NCBI GenBank assembly: GCA_903863885.1
Contig: CAIPEB010000608.1
Coordinates: 1 to 64,000, forward strand
Source: an uncultured Planctomycetaceae bacterium
GTDB taxonomy: Bacteria; Planctomycetota; Planctomycetia; Pirellulales; Pirellulaceae
Reading direction: 5' to 3'
DNA length: 64,000 nucleotides
The position numbers and the translations under genes are program-made. How positions within the stretch are numbered: position 1 is the first letter of the stretch; each line of letters opens with the position of its first letter. Shown here in pieces: positions 56,185 through 64,000 of the stretch. The notes below the pieces were generated by a model, which had not been told where the DNA came from, did not search any database, and saw only the letters and a list, made by a program, of their open reading frames with translations.

Positions 56185-56537
56185 TTTCTATTCCGCGCAA
56201 GTCTGCCGCCGTTTCCCTCCCCACCGTCCCCGATTCACGCCTTTCGGATGAGGGGCCACGGGTGCCGGAACGCGTCCATTTCGCACGATCCCCTGGAATC
56301 AGGGGGCGGTTTCGCCCCGCGTCTTTTCATTCCCGGAATTCGCTGGACGCGGCGAAATGCACGAAAACCGGGAAGACGCCACGGTCTCCCGGCGAGCGCT
56401 GTATTTTTCGGGGCTTCCTGAGACCCTGTTTTGCTCCAGCAGTTTAATCAACTATCATCTAATGCGACGTGAATAGGCGTGCTCGCCCACCCTGAAACCA
56501 GGCGTAAGACGAGGCAGCTGCAAACGGACGTTCATTA
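56185..56537. promoter_or_regulatory. 353-bp gap between the two hybrid kinases
   Basis: No gene is visible here. Near its left end lies a pair of overlapping hairpins (56290-56318). The right end (about 56460-56530) is the leader of the second kinase and contains GC-rich, possibly structured sequence that I could not match to a known riboswitch, including TPP. Confidence 0.35.
56303..56327 (+). terminator. Probable intrinsic terminator of the first hybrid kinase gene
   Basis: GGGGCG-GTTT-CGCCCC (56303-56318) is followed by GCGTCTTTT. Its left arm overlaps a second hairpin, CCCCTG-GAAT-CAGGGG (56290-56305), so the two structures would compete. Confidence 0.4.
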
Positions 56538-59500
56538 ATGCATTCCGAAATCACGCCGTCACCCCGTTTGGTTCAACGACTCTTCTCACGCTGGCTGCCG
56601 TTTGCAATTCTGATCTGCGCGCCGCATTCGATGGCGGCGGGGCAGGAAGCGGTTACGCTCCGCCTTAAGTGGGTGAACGCATTCCAATTCGCCGGATACT
56701 ATGCGGCTGAGAAACTCGGCTATTACCGCCAGGCGGGGCTCGATGTGCGATGCGAACCGGGCGCTCCCGGAGTGGACGTTGTTTCGGAAGTGGTCTCCGG
56801 AAAGGCGCAGTACGGTGTCGGCACGAGCAGCCTGCTGCTGGAACGCGCCGCCGGCAAGCCGGTGGTAGTCCTGGCGGTGATCTTTCAGCACTCTCCTCAG
56901 GTAATCATCGCACGGCAACAGTACGACTCGCAAAGCATTCATGAACTCGCCGGAAAGCGAATCATGATTGAAAAGAACGCGGACGAGCTGTTCGCCTACC
57001 TCCGGCGCGAAAGGGTCTCGCTGAAGAACGTATTGCAGGTTGAACATGACTTTTCGGTGGAAAGTCTGATCAACGGAAAAGTCGACGCCATGTCGGCGTA
57101 CAGCTCCGATGAGCCGGAGCGGCTGGACCGGCAGAAATTCGCCTATCAGGTCTACTCGCCGCGTTCCGCGGGCATCGATTTTTATGGCGACAATCTCTTC
57201 ACCTCCGAGCATGAACTGCGGTACCACCCGGCGCGAGTGCGGGCGTTTCGCGAGGCAAGTCTGCGCGGATGGGAATATGCAATGGGCCATGCCGACGAGA
57301 TCATCGACTGGATGCTGCAGAACTTCTCGGAGATGCGGCCGCGAGAGCACTATGAGTTCGAGGCGGATCAGATGTTCCCTTTGATTCGCCAGGATTTGAT
57401 CGAGATAGGCTACATGAATCCGGGGCGGTGGCGCCATATTGCGGACATCTATGCCGAGGTGGGCCGATTGCCCGCTGACTTCTCGATGGAGGGTTTCATT
57501 TTCGACCCGAACCCGCGAATGAGCCTGACGTGGGTTTACGCGGTGCTGGCATTTTCCGCAGCAGTTGTTGGAATTGGTTCCGGAGTGATGGCGCCGATCC
57601 TGGTTCTGAATCGCCGCTTGCGCCACAGCCTGAAGCAACTGGCTGATTCGCAGGAGGCCCTGACCGCAAGCGAGACGCAGTTCCGCGCACTTGCCGACGA
57701 AAATCCCGCGGCGATCGGTGTCTTGCAGGGAACCAACTTTGTCATGGTCAATCCGGCGATGGCAGCGGTTACCGGATACTCGCGCGACGAGCTCTTGACG
57801 ATGGATCCTTTTGGAATCGTCCATCCGGAACACCGCGAACTCGTGCGGCAACGGTCGCTGCAGCGGCGCCGCGGCGGGCAGGTCGCGCCGCGTTACGAGG
57901 TCAAATTGCTGACCAAGAGCGGCGAGACTCGCTGGATGGAGTTGTCGGCCGGGCTGATCCAGTTCCGCGGTCAGCCGGCAACGGTCTCCACTGCTTTCGA
58001 TGTAACCGACCGGCATCGGGCCCTCGACGAATTGCGAGCCAGTCAGCTCAAGTACCAGACGCTGACCGAAAGCATGAAAGACGTAGTCTGGACATTCGAC
58101 CCCGAAGCAGGACGCTTTCTCTATGTCAGCCCTTCCGTGCGCAGACTTTGCGGATTCACGCAAGCGGAGATCATGGGATCGCCCGAGGCCGACTTGCTGG
58201 ATAATCGCGCCCTCAAAGCGTTTCTAGACGCAATCCGGAAAAGGACGGCGGCGTTCCGGGCCGGTATATTGTCCACAGGACCGTATTTCACCGAGGAAGC
58301 CGAGCAGCCCTGCAAGGATGGATCCACCGTTTGGGTTGAGGTCAACATGCGGCTTATCGTGAATCCGCAAACGGGCGAGGTCGAAGTCCACGGAGTGACA
58401 CACGACATCAGCGATCGGAAACGATACGAGCGGGAGTTGCTGCAAGCGCGTGATGAGGCGGAATCCGCCAATCGCGCGAAGAGCGAGTTCCTGGCCAACG
58501 TCAGCCACGAAATCCGCACGCCGATGAATGGCGTGATCGGCATGACCGGACTGTTGCTCGACACGGATTTGAATCCATCCCAGCGGCGATACGCCTCTAC
58601 GATTCGAGCCAGCGGTCAGTCGCTGCTCAATTTGATCAACGACTTGCTCGATTTGTCGAGAATCGAGGCAGGCCGGCTCGAATTGGAGATCCTGAATTTC
58701 GATCTGCGCAGTTTGCTGGATGAAATCGCCGCTCCGCTGGCTTTGCGGGCCGAGGAAAAGGGGCTGGGATTTACCTGGTCGATCGCTCCCGATGTTCCGC
58801 TCAAAGTCAGCGGCGCTGCTGACCGCCTTCGGCAGGTCCTGATGAACCTGGCAGGGAATGCTGTGAAGTTCACGCAGAATGGCGAAATCTCGGTGCATGC
58901 TTCTCTGGCCACTCATGCTTCTCTGGCCACTCAAGGCGAGGGCGACTCAATCGTACGCTTCACGGTCCGCGACACAGGCATCGGGATCTCGCCGGCTCAC
59001 CAGCAGAAACTGTTTCAGAAGTTCACCCAGGCAGATGCTTCGACGACGCGACGGTTCGGCGGCACCGGACTGGGATTGGCGATCGCCAAAGATCTCGTGG
59101 AGTTGATGGGGGGCAGAATCGGGTTGACCAGTCACGTCGACGTCGGCTCCGAGTTCTGGTTCACTGTGCGACTTGGCAAGCCGGCCGAACCGCTTTGCTC
59201 GGCCGTTGCCGGCGAGCTTGATTCAGAGGCGGATCCCGCCAGATCCGCAACTTCTTCCGAGCCGTTGCGGCGACGCAATGCCAGAATTCTCGTGGCCGAA
59301 GACAATATAGTGAATCAGGAAGTGGCACTCGGCATTCTTCAAAAACTCGGAGTGAATGCAGATGTCGTCAACGACGGATTAACTGCGATCGAGGCCCTGA
59401 AAAACAACAATTACGACTTGGTGCTGATGGATGTTCAGATGCCGGAAATGGACGGATTCGAGGCGACTCGCATTATTCGCGATCAGCGGTCCGGCGTCAG

Positions 59501-59690
59501 CCCGCACGATATCCCGATCGTGGCCATGACGGCCAACGCGATGCGAGGAGATCGCGAACTCTGTCTCGAAGCAGGCATGAACGACTTTATGAGCAAACCT
59601 GTTTCTGTTCAGGCCATCATCGACGCGTTGAACAGGTGGCTACCCCCCGACTCCCAGACCCGTGACGACGGCGGCACGGCCGAAACCTAG
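56538..59690 (+). CDS. Hybrid histidine kinase with NMT1/THI5-like periplasmic binding domain
   Basis: This is a 1050-aa protein. After a signal segment, residues about 38-300 form an NMT1/THI5/SsuA-type substrate-binding domain (LKWVNAFQFAGYYAAEKLGYY, VGTSSLLLERAAGKPVVVLA). A transmembrane helix (about 328-355) leads to two PAS domains (about 375-640), HisKA with H657 ([12 protein letters not shown]), a HATPase ([15 protein letters not shown]) and one receiver with D965 (LVLMDVQMPEMDG). The binding family usually captures the thiamine pyrimidine precursor or sulfonates for ABC importers, so a related small molecule may be sensed. An 18-bp tandem duplication lies in the HATPase region. It follows the first hybrid kinase and resembles it in the kinase core, probably through duplication. 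Confidence 0.9.
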   Translation: MHSEITPSPRLVQRLFSRWLPFAILICAPHSMAAGQEAVTLRLKWVNAFQFAGYYAAEKLGYYRQAGLDVRCEPGAPGVDVVSEVVSGKAQYGVGTSSLLLERAAGKPVVVLAVIFQHSPQVIIARQQYDSQSIHELAGKRIMIEKNADELFAYLRRERVSLKNVLQVEHDFSVESLINGKVDAMSAYSSDEPERLDRQKFAYQVYSPRSAGIDFYGDNLFTSEHELRYHPARVRAFREASLRGWEYAMGHADEIIDWMLQNFSEMRPREHYEFEADQMFPLIRQDLIEIGYMNPGRWRHIADIYAEVGRLPADFSMEGFIFDPNPRMSLTWVYAVLAFSAAVVGIGSGVMAPILVLNRRLRHSLKQLADSQEALTASETQFRALADENPAAIGVLQGTNFVMVNPAMAAVTGYSRDELLTMDPFGIVHPEHRELVRQRSLQRRRGGQVAPRYEVKLLTKSGETRWMELSAGLIQFRGQPATVSTAFDVTDRHRALDELRASQLKYQTLTESMKDVVWTFDPEAGRFLYVSPSVRRLCGFTQAEIMGSPEADLLDNRALKAFLDAIRKRTAAFRAGILSTGPYFTEEAEQPCKDGSTVWVEVNMRLIVNPQTGEVEVHGVTHDISDRKRYERELLQARDEAESANRAKSEFLANVSHEIRTPMNGVIGMTGLLLDTDLNPSQRRYASTIRASGQSLLNLINDLLDLSRIEAGRLELEILNFDLRSLLDEIAAPLALRAEEKGLGFTWSIAPDVPLKVSGAADRLRQVLMNLAGNAVKFTQNGEISVHASLATHASLATQGEGDSIVRFTVRDTGIGISPAHQQKLFQKFTQADASTTRRFGGTGLGLAIAKDLVELMGGRIGLTSHVDVGSEFWFTVRLGKPAEPLCSAVAGELDSEADPARSATSSEPLRRRNARILVAEDNIVNQEVALGILQKLGVNADVVNDGLTAIEALKNNNYDLVLMDVQMPEMDGFEATRIIRDQRSGVSPHDIPIVAMTANAMRGDRELCLEAGMNDFMSKPVSVQAIIDALNRWLPPDSQTRDDGGTAET
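58896..58931 (+). repeat. 18-bp in-frame tandem duplication inside the second hybrid kinase
   Basis: CATGCTTCTCTGGCCACT is repeated exactly twice in tandem, adding six residues (H-A-S-L-A-T) in a strand-loop of the HATPase domain. The first hybrid kinase lacks the extra unit. Perfect identity points to recent slippage. Confidence 0.85.
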
Positions 59691-59982
59691 CCGGCGCAGC
59701 GCCTCAAATTCCTCCCAATCGTTAAAATCGGTCAAGTTCTTCCCGTCTTAACGCCGATTCTTGAGTCGTGGAATCCCGCGCCAGCACTGCAAATGCAGGG
59801 AGACTCTATGGGGCTAGGCTCCATTCCAGAGAAGCTTAGCGTCTGAGAACTGCGAAAGACATCTGCCACCGAGGGTGGAAAGGCCGGATGCCGGAGTGCG
59901 GAGGGGAACACAGCGGGTGAAACAGTAGACGGAACGAAGCCGACTCCAGACCCGGACTAATTCGAGAAAAGGAGTTCTCGAC
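59691..59982. other. 292-bp leader region of the radical SAM gene
   Basis: No gene is visible. Several short inverted repeats occur (CTGCA/TGCAG near 59791, CCACC-GAG-GGTGG near 59865), so a structured leader is possible. I could not match it to a known riboswitch. Confidence 0.3.
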
Positions 59983-61518
59983 ATGTCTACAAAATCGCTG
60001 GGCTTTTGCAGCACGTGCAAGGACCGCGTACCTGCCGAGTACCGAGTCGATGAAGGCCAGGTGCATTTCCGAAAATCGTGCCCGGATTGCGGCGACACGG
60101 AGTCGTTCATCAGCTCGGACGCTGCGTCGTGGCAGGCCAAACGCGACCTGTGGCAGGGTGTACCGGTCAGTCGCTCCTTGAACTGCACGCTGAATTGCGA
60201 CCGCTGCAAGACCGACCACAACCCGACCATGTTGTTCATGGATGTCACGAATCGCTGCAACATGGATTGCCCGATGTGCGGGTTTTCCCTTCGCGGGATG
60301 GGGTTCGATTTCAATCCGCCTCTCGAGTACTTCGACAAGATCCTGCATGCCGTTTCGCAGATGAAGCCCCGCCCGGTCGTCAACCTGTTCGGGGGCGAAC
60401 CTACCGTCCGCGACGACATGTTCGAGATCATCGACATGGGGCGGAGGTACGGAATCGATACCCAGATCACCACCAACGGACTGCGACTGGCCGACGAGGA
60501 ATACTGCAAGAAGCTTTGCGAAAAGGGAGTCGGGCTGCGTCTGGCCTTTGACGGCCGCGGACGCGAAATCTACGAGCGTCTCCGCAACAACGGGCCCGCA
60601 TATGAAAAGAAGATGCGGGCCCTGCAGAATCTCAAGAAATACAGCCGCAGAAAGCACTCGATCATCGCCTGTGCCGCGACCGGCATCAACGATCATTGCC
60701 TGACGGATCTGATTCAATTCTGCTTCGAAAACCGGGAAATCATCGCCGACCTCGGCATCATTCCGCTGTACGAGAACTGGAAGCCCGGCGAGTTCGAAAT
60801 CGCTTCTCACACGACGGCTGCCGACGTCGAGCGAATGGTCAGGGACTGCGTACCGGGAGGCGGAGTGGACTTCATTCCGGCCGGCATGACCCACTGGTTG
60901 GCCGTGATGCGGCCGTTTTTCCGAGCCAGCCGCCAGGCGGGCATCCTCAGCTTTGCGGGCGTCCACCCGAATTGCGAATCGATCACTTTCCTGATTCCGG
61001 ATCGGGACGGATACCGCGGGCTGAATCACTACATGAACAAGACGCTTCCGCAGGCGGCCGGCGAACTGGCCGGCATTGTCAAGAAGATCGAACCCAGGCT
61101 GTCCCGACTCGACCCCGCCAAGACCGTTGATCGGTTTCTCGGCAGAATGATCTGCTTCGCAGCGGTGGTCCCCTGGCTACTGCGAACGATCAACAAGCGC
61201 CGGGTGTTCGGAGGAAATCCGATCGCCGGCGTGATCCGGACGGTGCGGAATCTGTGGAATCGCCGTCGCGTGAAACGACAGACCGGGCGGCCGTCCCCCG
61301 TAACCTATTTCCGCATTGCCGTGCTCCCGTTTGAGGAGCAGCATTCGATCGACTCGGAACGGCTGAAATCGTGCCGAGTCGGCATGCCGTACGAGAACGT
61401 GAAGACCGGCAGGATCGAGGTCATTCCGCATTGCGTCTGGTATCCGTATCGCAACGCCATTCTCCGGGACATTGCGAACAAGTACGGCAACACCCGCACC
61501 CTGCGACGGGCTGCGTAA
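59983..61518 (+). CDS. Radical SAM enzyme with N-terminal zinc-ribbon-like motif
   Basis: This is a 511-aa protein with GGAG eight bases before the ATG. The N-terminus holds paired cysteines (CSTCKDRVPAEY, CPDCG). Two further cysteine pairs occur near residue 70 (LNCTLNCDRCK). The radical SAM cluster motif is C92-N-M-D-C96-P-M-C99 (CxxxCxxC). NLFGGEPTVRDD matches the GGEP SAM-binding segment. The C-terminal third includes GMPYENVKTGRIEVIPHC and WYPYRNAILRDIANKYG. The overall plan resembles the MJ0619/tetraether lipid synthase-like group, which acts on lipids or pterins. The assignment is by resemblance only. No pathway neighbour clarifies the substrate. Confidence 0.85.
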   Translation: MSTKSLGFCSTCKDRVPAEYRVDEGQVHFRKSCPDCGDTESFISSDAASWQAKRDLWQGVPVSRSLNCTLNCDRCKTDHNPTMLFMDVTNRCNMDCPMCGFSLRGMGFDFNPPLEYFDKILHAVSQMKPRPVVNLFGGEPTVRDDMFEIIDMGRRYGIDTQITTNGLRLADEEYCKKLCEKGVGLRLAFDGRGREIYERLRNNGPAYEKKMRALQNLKKYSRRKHSIIACAATGINDHCLTDLIQFCFENREIIADLGIIPLYENWKPGEFEIASHTTAADVERMVRDCVPGGGVDFIPAGMTHWLAVMRPFFRASRQAGILSFAGVHPNCESITFLIPDRDGYRGLNHYMNKTLPQAAGELAGIVKKIEPRLSRLDPAKTVDRFLGRMICFAAVVPWLLRTINKRRVFGGNPIAGVIRTVRNLWNRRRVKRQTGRPSPVTYFRIAVLPFEEQHSIDSERLKSCRVGMPYENVKTGRIEVIPHCVWYPYRNAILRDIANKYGNTRTLRRAA

Positions 61519-61562
61519 TCACGCCCCGTCAGCCTTCCGTGCAAGTCCACAATCTTGCAGGA

Positions 61563-61578
61563 CGGATTTCCCAATCCG
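61563..61578. terminator. Hairpin after the radical SAM gene
   Basis: CGGATT-TCCC-AATCCG is a perfect 6-bp stem 45 bases after the stop. No T-run follows. It shares its stem core with the hairpin at 61708-61729. Confidence 0.3.
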
Positions 61579-61707
61579 ACCGGCGGCAAGGCAACGGATC
61601 GAGAGACGCGCAAACGGTCTTGTGCGGCACGCTCTGCGATGGAAAGAGCCACACCATCCACCCGGTTTCCGAACCTCCCGTCCGAGTTGCGAACCATCCC
61701 AAACCAT

Positions 61708-61729
61708 GGGCGGATTAGGCAATCCGCCC
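61708..61729. terminator. Hairpin between convergent genes
   Basis: GGGCGGATT-AGGC-AATCCGCCC is a perfect 9-bp stem with a 4-base loop, about 100 bases from the sugar kinase stop. It could act in both directions as a terminator or RNA-stabilising hairpin. No U-tract is present. Confidence 0.4.
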
Positions 61730-61829
61730 TGCGGAAGAGGACCGTCGCACGTGGAAACGGAATTTCCTTGACAGGCTGGTTTTCGCGGGGCCGATCGCGA
61801 TGCATTCGAGATACGTCGCCGACACCGGC

Positions 61830-62798
61830 TCACGGCCTTGATCGGTCTCGCAGGAACTGCCGGGTCTCCTGCCGCGAAGGGATCGACGGCTGCGCTCCGA
61901 GACGCGTGACGCAAATTGCGGCTGCCGCGCTGGCGAACCGAACGGCATCGATCAGCGGCTGGTCTTCAACAAGACAGGTGGCCAGCGCACCGCAGAACGA
62001 ATCACCGGCTGCTGTCGCATCCACAGCCGTCACGGCGAAGGCCGGGACGTGGACCGCCTCGCCGCCGCTGGACAGGCAGACGCCCTGCGAACCGAGAGTG
62101 ATCAACACAACCCGGGGGCCGCGCGCCCGCAGGGACTCGGCGGCTCGGGCAGCGAGTTCAAACGACTCGATGGGAAACCCGCAAAGGAACTCGGCCTCAG
62201 ACTCGTTGAGAATCAGGTAGGTGACCCTCTGCAGACTCGACTCGGTGACCGCTCGCGCCGGTGCGAGATTCAACAGAATCGGACGCCGTTGTTGGGACGC
62301 CAGTTCAACAACATAGTCGAAGGTATCGGCGAGGATCTCGCACTGCAGCACGATCATGGCCGAGTCAGCGATTAACGCCCGTACCTGATCGATGTGGCTG
62401 CGATTCAACTCGTAGTTCGCACCTGGCGCTACGGATAGGTAGTTGTCGCCGTCGCCGCCGATCATCACCAGCGCCGTGCCGCTGGCCACTCCCGGTGATG
62501 TAAACACAAAACGGGTGTTAACGCCGACGGGTTGCAGGTTCTCGACAATCGCCGGACCGTAGCGATCATCGCCGACGCAATTCACAAAATAAACTTCGCC
62601 TCCCGCCTGAGCGGCCGCATAGGCCTGGTTTGCGCCTTTGCCGCCGAATGTCTGCAGGAACGTCGCATTCGTGATGGTCTCGCCGCGCTGCGGAAGACGC
62701 GACATTTTCATAATGAAGTCAACATTTGAACTGCCGACGACGATGATTCGTCGCGGCTTGTCGCTGTCGTGGCCGAGCGATTCTGTTTGGCTTGCCAT
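61830..62798 (-). CDS. PfkB-family sugar kinase, ribokinase-like
   Basis: This is a 322-aa protein, the usual length for ribokinases. It begins with IIVVGSSNVDF and has the first family signature TFGGKGANQAYAAA. The second signature reads VDATAAGDSFCGAL, with catalytic base D266; the first Gly of the usual T-G-A-G-D is Ala. Ribokinase-like enzymes phosphorylate ribose, fructose or similar sugars with ATP in the cytosol. The gene starts 6 bp after the stop of the alpha-galactosidase gene on the same strand, so they form an operon. A sugar released from galactosides, or a moiety attached to it, is the likely substrate. The exact sugar cannot be read from sequence. Confidence 0.9.
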   Translation of the reverse strand: MASQTESLGHDSDKPRRIIVVGSSNVDFIMKMSRLPQRGETITNATFLQTFGGKGANQAYAAAQAGGEVYFVNCVGDDRYGPAIVENLQPVGVNTRFVFTSPGVASGTALVMIGGDGDNYLSVAPGANYELNRSHIDQVRALIADSAMIVLQCEILADTFDYVVELASQQRRPILLNLAPARAVTESSLQRVTYLILNESEAEFLCGFPIESFELAARAAESLRARGPRVVLITLGSQGVCLSSGGEAVHVPAFAVTAVDATAAGDSFCGALATCLVEDQPLIDAVRFASAAAAICVTRLGAQPSIPSRQETRQFLRDRSRP

Positions 62799-62804
62799 GA
62801 TTTG

Positions 62805-64000
62805 CTACCCGCCGAGTTTCTGGTAGGTAATTACCGCTGATCCCGGTCTGTCCTTGATGTGGACGCTCAGGCCGTTCTCCATCAGTTCCTTGCCGGAAGA
62901 TGTCGTCGGGTCTTTCGCGTCGAAATTCGTTACTCGGTATTGTGCGCCGGCGTCCAGTCCGCGGAGCCGCAGGTTCAACGTTGTCTCGTTGTTACCGCCG
63001 CGACGGAATGCCTGGATTGCTCCGTCGCCCTGTTCGGGCCGATTGAATTGCCAGGCGATCCACTGGTCCGCAGCCAGAGAATAGGGCGTGAGGGGATAAT
63101 AATCGCACAGCATCAGCGGAGCGACGCGGCGACACTCGGCGTAAGCCTTCTGCTGGGCCGCGGTGCTCTCCGGATTCAACGTCCCCATGCCGAACGAAGG
63201 CAGATAGAAACTCCGGTAGGCATAAGGATCGTAGAGATAGCACCCGCTGCCCTGGAAAGGCAGCCAGGAGGACAGACCGTAGGTGTGCCCCTGGTTGCCT
63301 TCGATCACGCCCGGCATTTCGGCAAACTGAAAGTCACTGCGCAAAAGCGGCACAGCGCGGCGCATGGTTTCCAGGTCGTTGCGGCGACCGCCGGATGCGC
63401 AGGAGTCGATGCGGAGACTGGGGTGCCGTCGGCGCAGTTCGTCCCAGAACGCAAGGTGTCCCTGCACGTAGAGATTCTCTGTCACGCCCTGACGGTCGGG
63501 CGCATCATGGCGCCGCCACGCCGGCAGCGGTCCGCCGCCGTTCATGTCCTCGCGATACCAGTCGAGGCCCTGCGACTGAATCATGCGGCTGATGTGGTTG
63601 ACGAGCCATGCGCGCGCAGCCGGATTGCCCTCGTCGAGCAGCGCGCCGTGCGACGTCCCGGGCAAGAGCCACTCGGGATGATTCTTGCCAAGCCACGAGT
63701 CGGGATCGCCGACTCGTTCGGGCTCGAACCAGAGAACGAACTGCATGTTTCGTGCATGTATCCAGTCAGAAAAGGGCTTGAACCCGTTGGGGTATTTAAC
63801 CGTATCGATCTCCCAGGTGCCCGAGTTGAGCCAGATCGCGCCGGGATCCTTGAAAGGTCCGTCTCCCGCCTGGAACCAGACGTTCTCGCGGAAACCGCCC
63901 GCATCCCGCCAGCAGAGATCGACGTGGATTCCGGCATCCAGAAAACGCTGAACATACGCGGTATCGTTCTCGGCACCTCCGACCTGGATTTGAGCAACTG
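62805..64000 (-). CDS. GH36-type alpha-galactosidase (5' part missing)
   Basis: This is an open frame from the window edge to the stop at 62805; the last 397 residues or so are visible. The TIM-barrel motifs of GH36 alpha-galactosidases are present: VLWFEPERV, DWYREDMN with the likely nucleophile Asp at codon 63546-63548, RIDSCASGGRRNDLETM, and a following RSDFQ with the likely acid/base Asp. A C-terminal beta domain ends the protein. The enzyme removes terminal alpha-galactose from oligosaccharides. The N-terminus and signal peptide are outside the window, so its location is unknown. It is followed within 6 bp by a PfkB sugar kinase. Confidence 0.9.
   Translation of the reverse strand, partial: VAQIQVGGAENDTAYVQRFLDAGIHVDLCWRDAGGFRENVWFQAGDGPFKDPGAIWLNSGTWEIDTVKYPNGFKPFSDWIHARNMQFVLWFEPERVGDPDSWLGKNHPEWLLPGTSHGALLDEGNPAARAWLVNHISRMIQSQGLDWYREDMNGGGPLPAWRRHDAPDRQGVTENLYVQGHLAFWDELRRRHPSLRIDSCASGGRRNDLETMRRAVPLLRSDFQFAEMPGVIEGNQGHTYGLSSWLPFQGSGCYLYDPYAYRSFYLPSFGMGTLNPESTAAQQKAYAECRRVAPLMLCDYYPLTPYSLAADQWIAWQFNRPEQGDGAIQAFRRGGNNETTLNLRLRGLDAGAQYRVTNFDAKDPTTSSGKELMENGLSVHIKDRPGSAVITYQKLGG

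Larger units (their letters stand above)
61519..61829. other. 311-bp gap between convergent genes, with hairpins
   Basis: No convincing gene lies here. Two hairpins with the same core occur (CGGATT-N4-AATCCG), listed separately. The remaining sequence shows nothing recognisable. Confidence 0.4.

Noticed and set aside
56460-56530. TPP or other riboswitch upstream of the NMT1-like kinase
   Set aside because: A CCCTGAAACC-like string is suggestive, but the CTGAGA box and the required pairings of a TPP riboswitch are not found.

Overview
The window looks like a planctomycete chromosome (Pirellulales/Planctomycetales-like). Coding is GC-rich and several features are typical of that phylum. Two giant extracellular repeat proteins start with the E-x-x-E-x-R-R-x-L-[SA] motif in place of a classical signal peptide. 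The Ser/Thr kinase has an N-terminal zinc ribbon and a DWG (not DFG) motif. A small membrane protein starts with F-S-L-R-x-L-L. There are zinc-ribbon/TM proteins, a Tat-exported Gfo/Idh/MocA oxidoreductase, many secreted carbohydrate-active enzymes and tandem hybrid histidine kinases. I saw no rRNA, tRNA, CRISPR array, prophage or intact insertion sequence.

Layout. (1) 1-15.9 kb, minus strand: two giant beta-repeat proteins (1220 and 3508 aa), followed by a truncated Ser/Thr kinase whose linker is a string of T-[IL]-D-S motifs. (2) 16.1-25.0 kb: a single-pass protein with a conserved C-terminal domain, then an export-like locus: M50-type membrane protein fused to an HlyD-like domain, HlyD adaptor, GAF-GAF-TM-HlyD protein, and a divergent TolC-like lipoprotein. 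No ABC, MFS or RND pump is present in the locus. (3) 25.1-34.8 kb: secreted enzymes (serine hydrolase, GH32-like protein, six-hairpin-like protein, and a CBM9-like/transglutaminase/esterase fusion). A possible small inverted-repeat element lies at 28.7-29.2 kb. (4) 35.1-43.4 kb: MMPL/RND exporter, zinc-ribbon membrane protein, small membrane protein, and a 1333-aa secretin with about nine N-domain repeats. (5) 43.5-51.6 kb: DUF4091/GH123-like protein, a TlpA-like thioredoxin with an in-frame UGA at the first catalytic cysteine (W-U-G-P-C), a Gfo/Idh/MocA protein and MgtE. (6) 51.9-59.7 kb: two hybrid histidine kinases, the second with an NMT1/THI5-like binding domain. (7) 60-64 kb: radical SAM protein, PfkB sugar kinase and a truncated alpha-galactosidase.

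The strongest novelty candidate is the TlpA-like gene at 47120-48343. The only interruption in an otherwise intact frame is a TGA exactly at the N-terminal Cys of the CxxC motif. A 7-bp hairpin with a GGUC loop lies 25-42 nt downstream, inside the spacing expected of a bacterial SECIS element. I read it as a selenoprotein that a standard gene caller splits in two. The second candidate is the pump-less export locus, whose genes are tightly coupled and include a 19-codon mini-ORF overlapping both neighbours.
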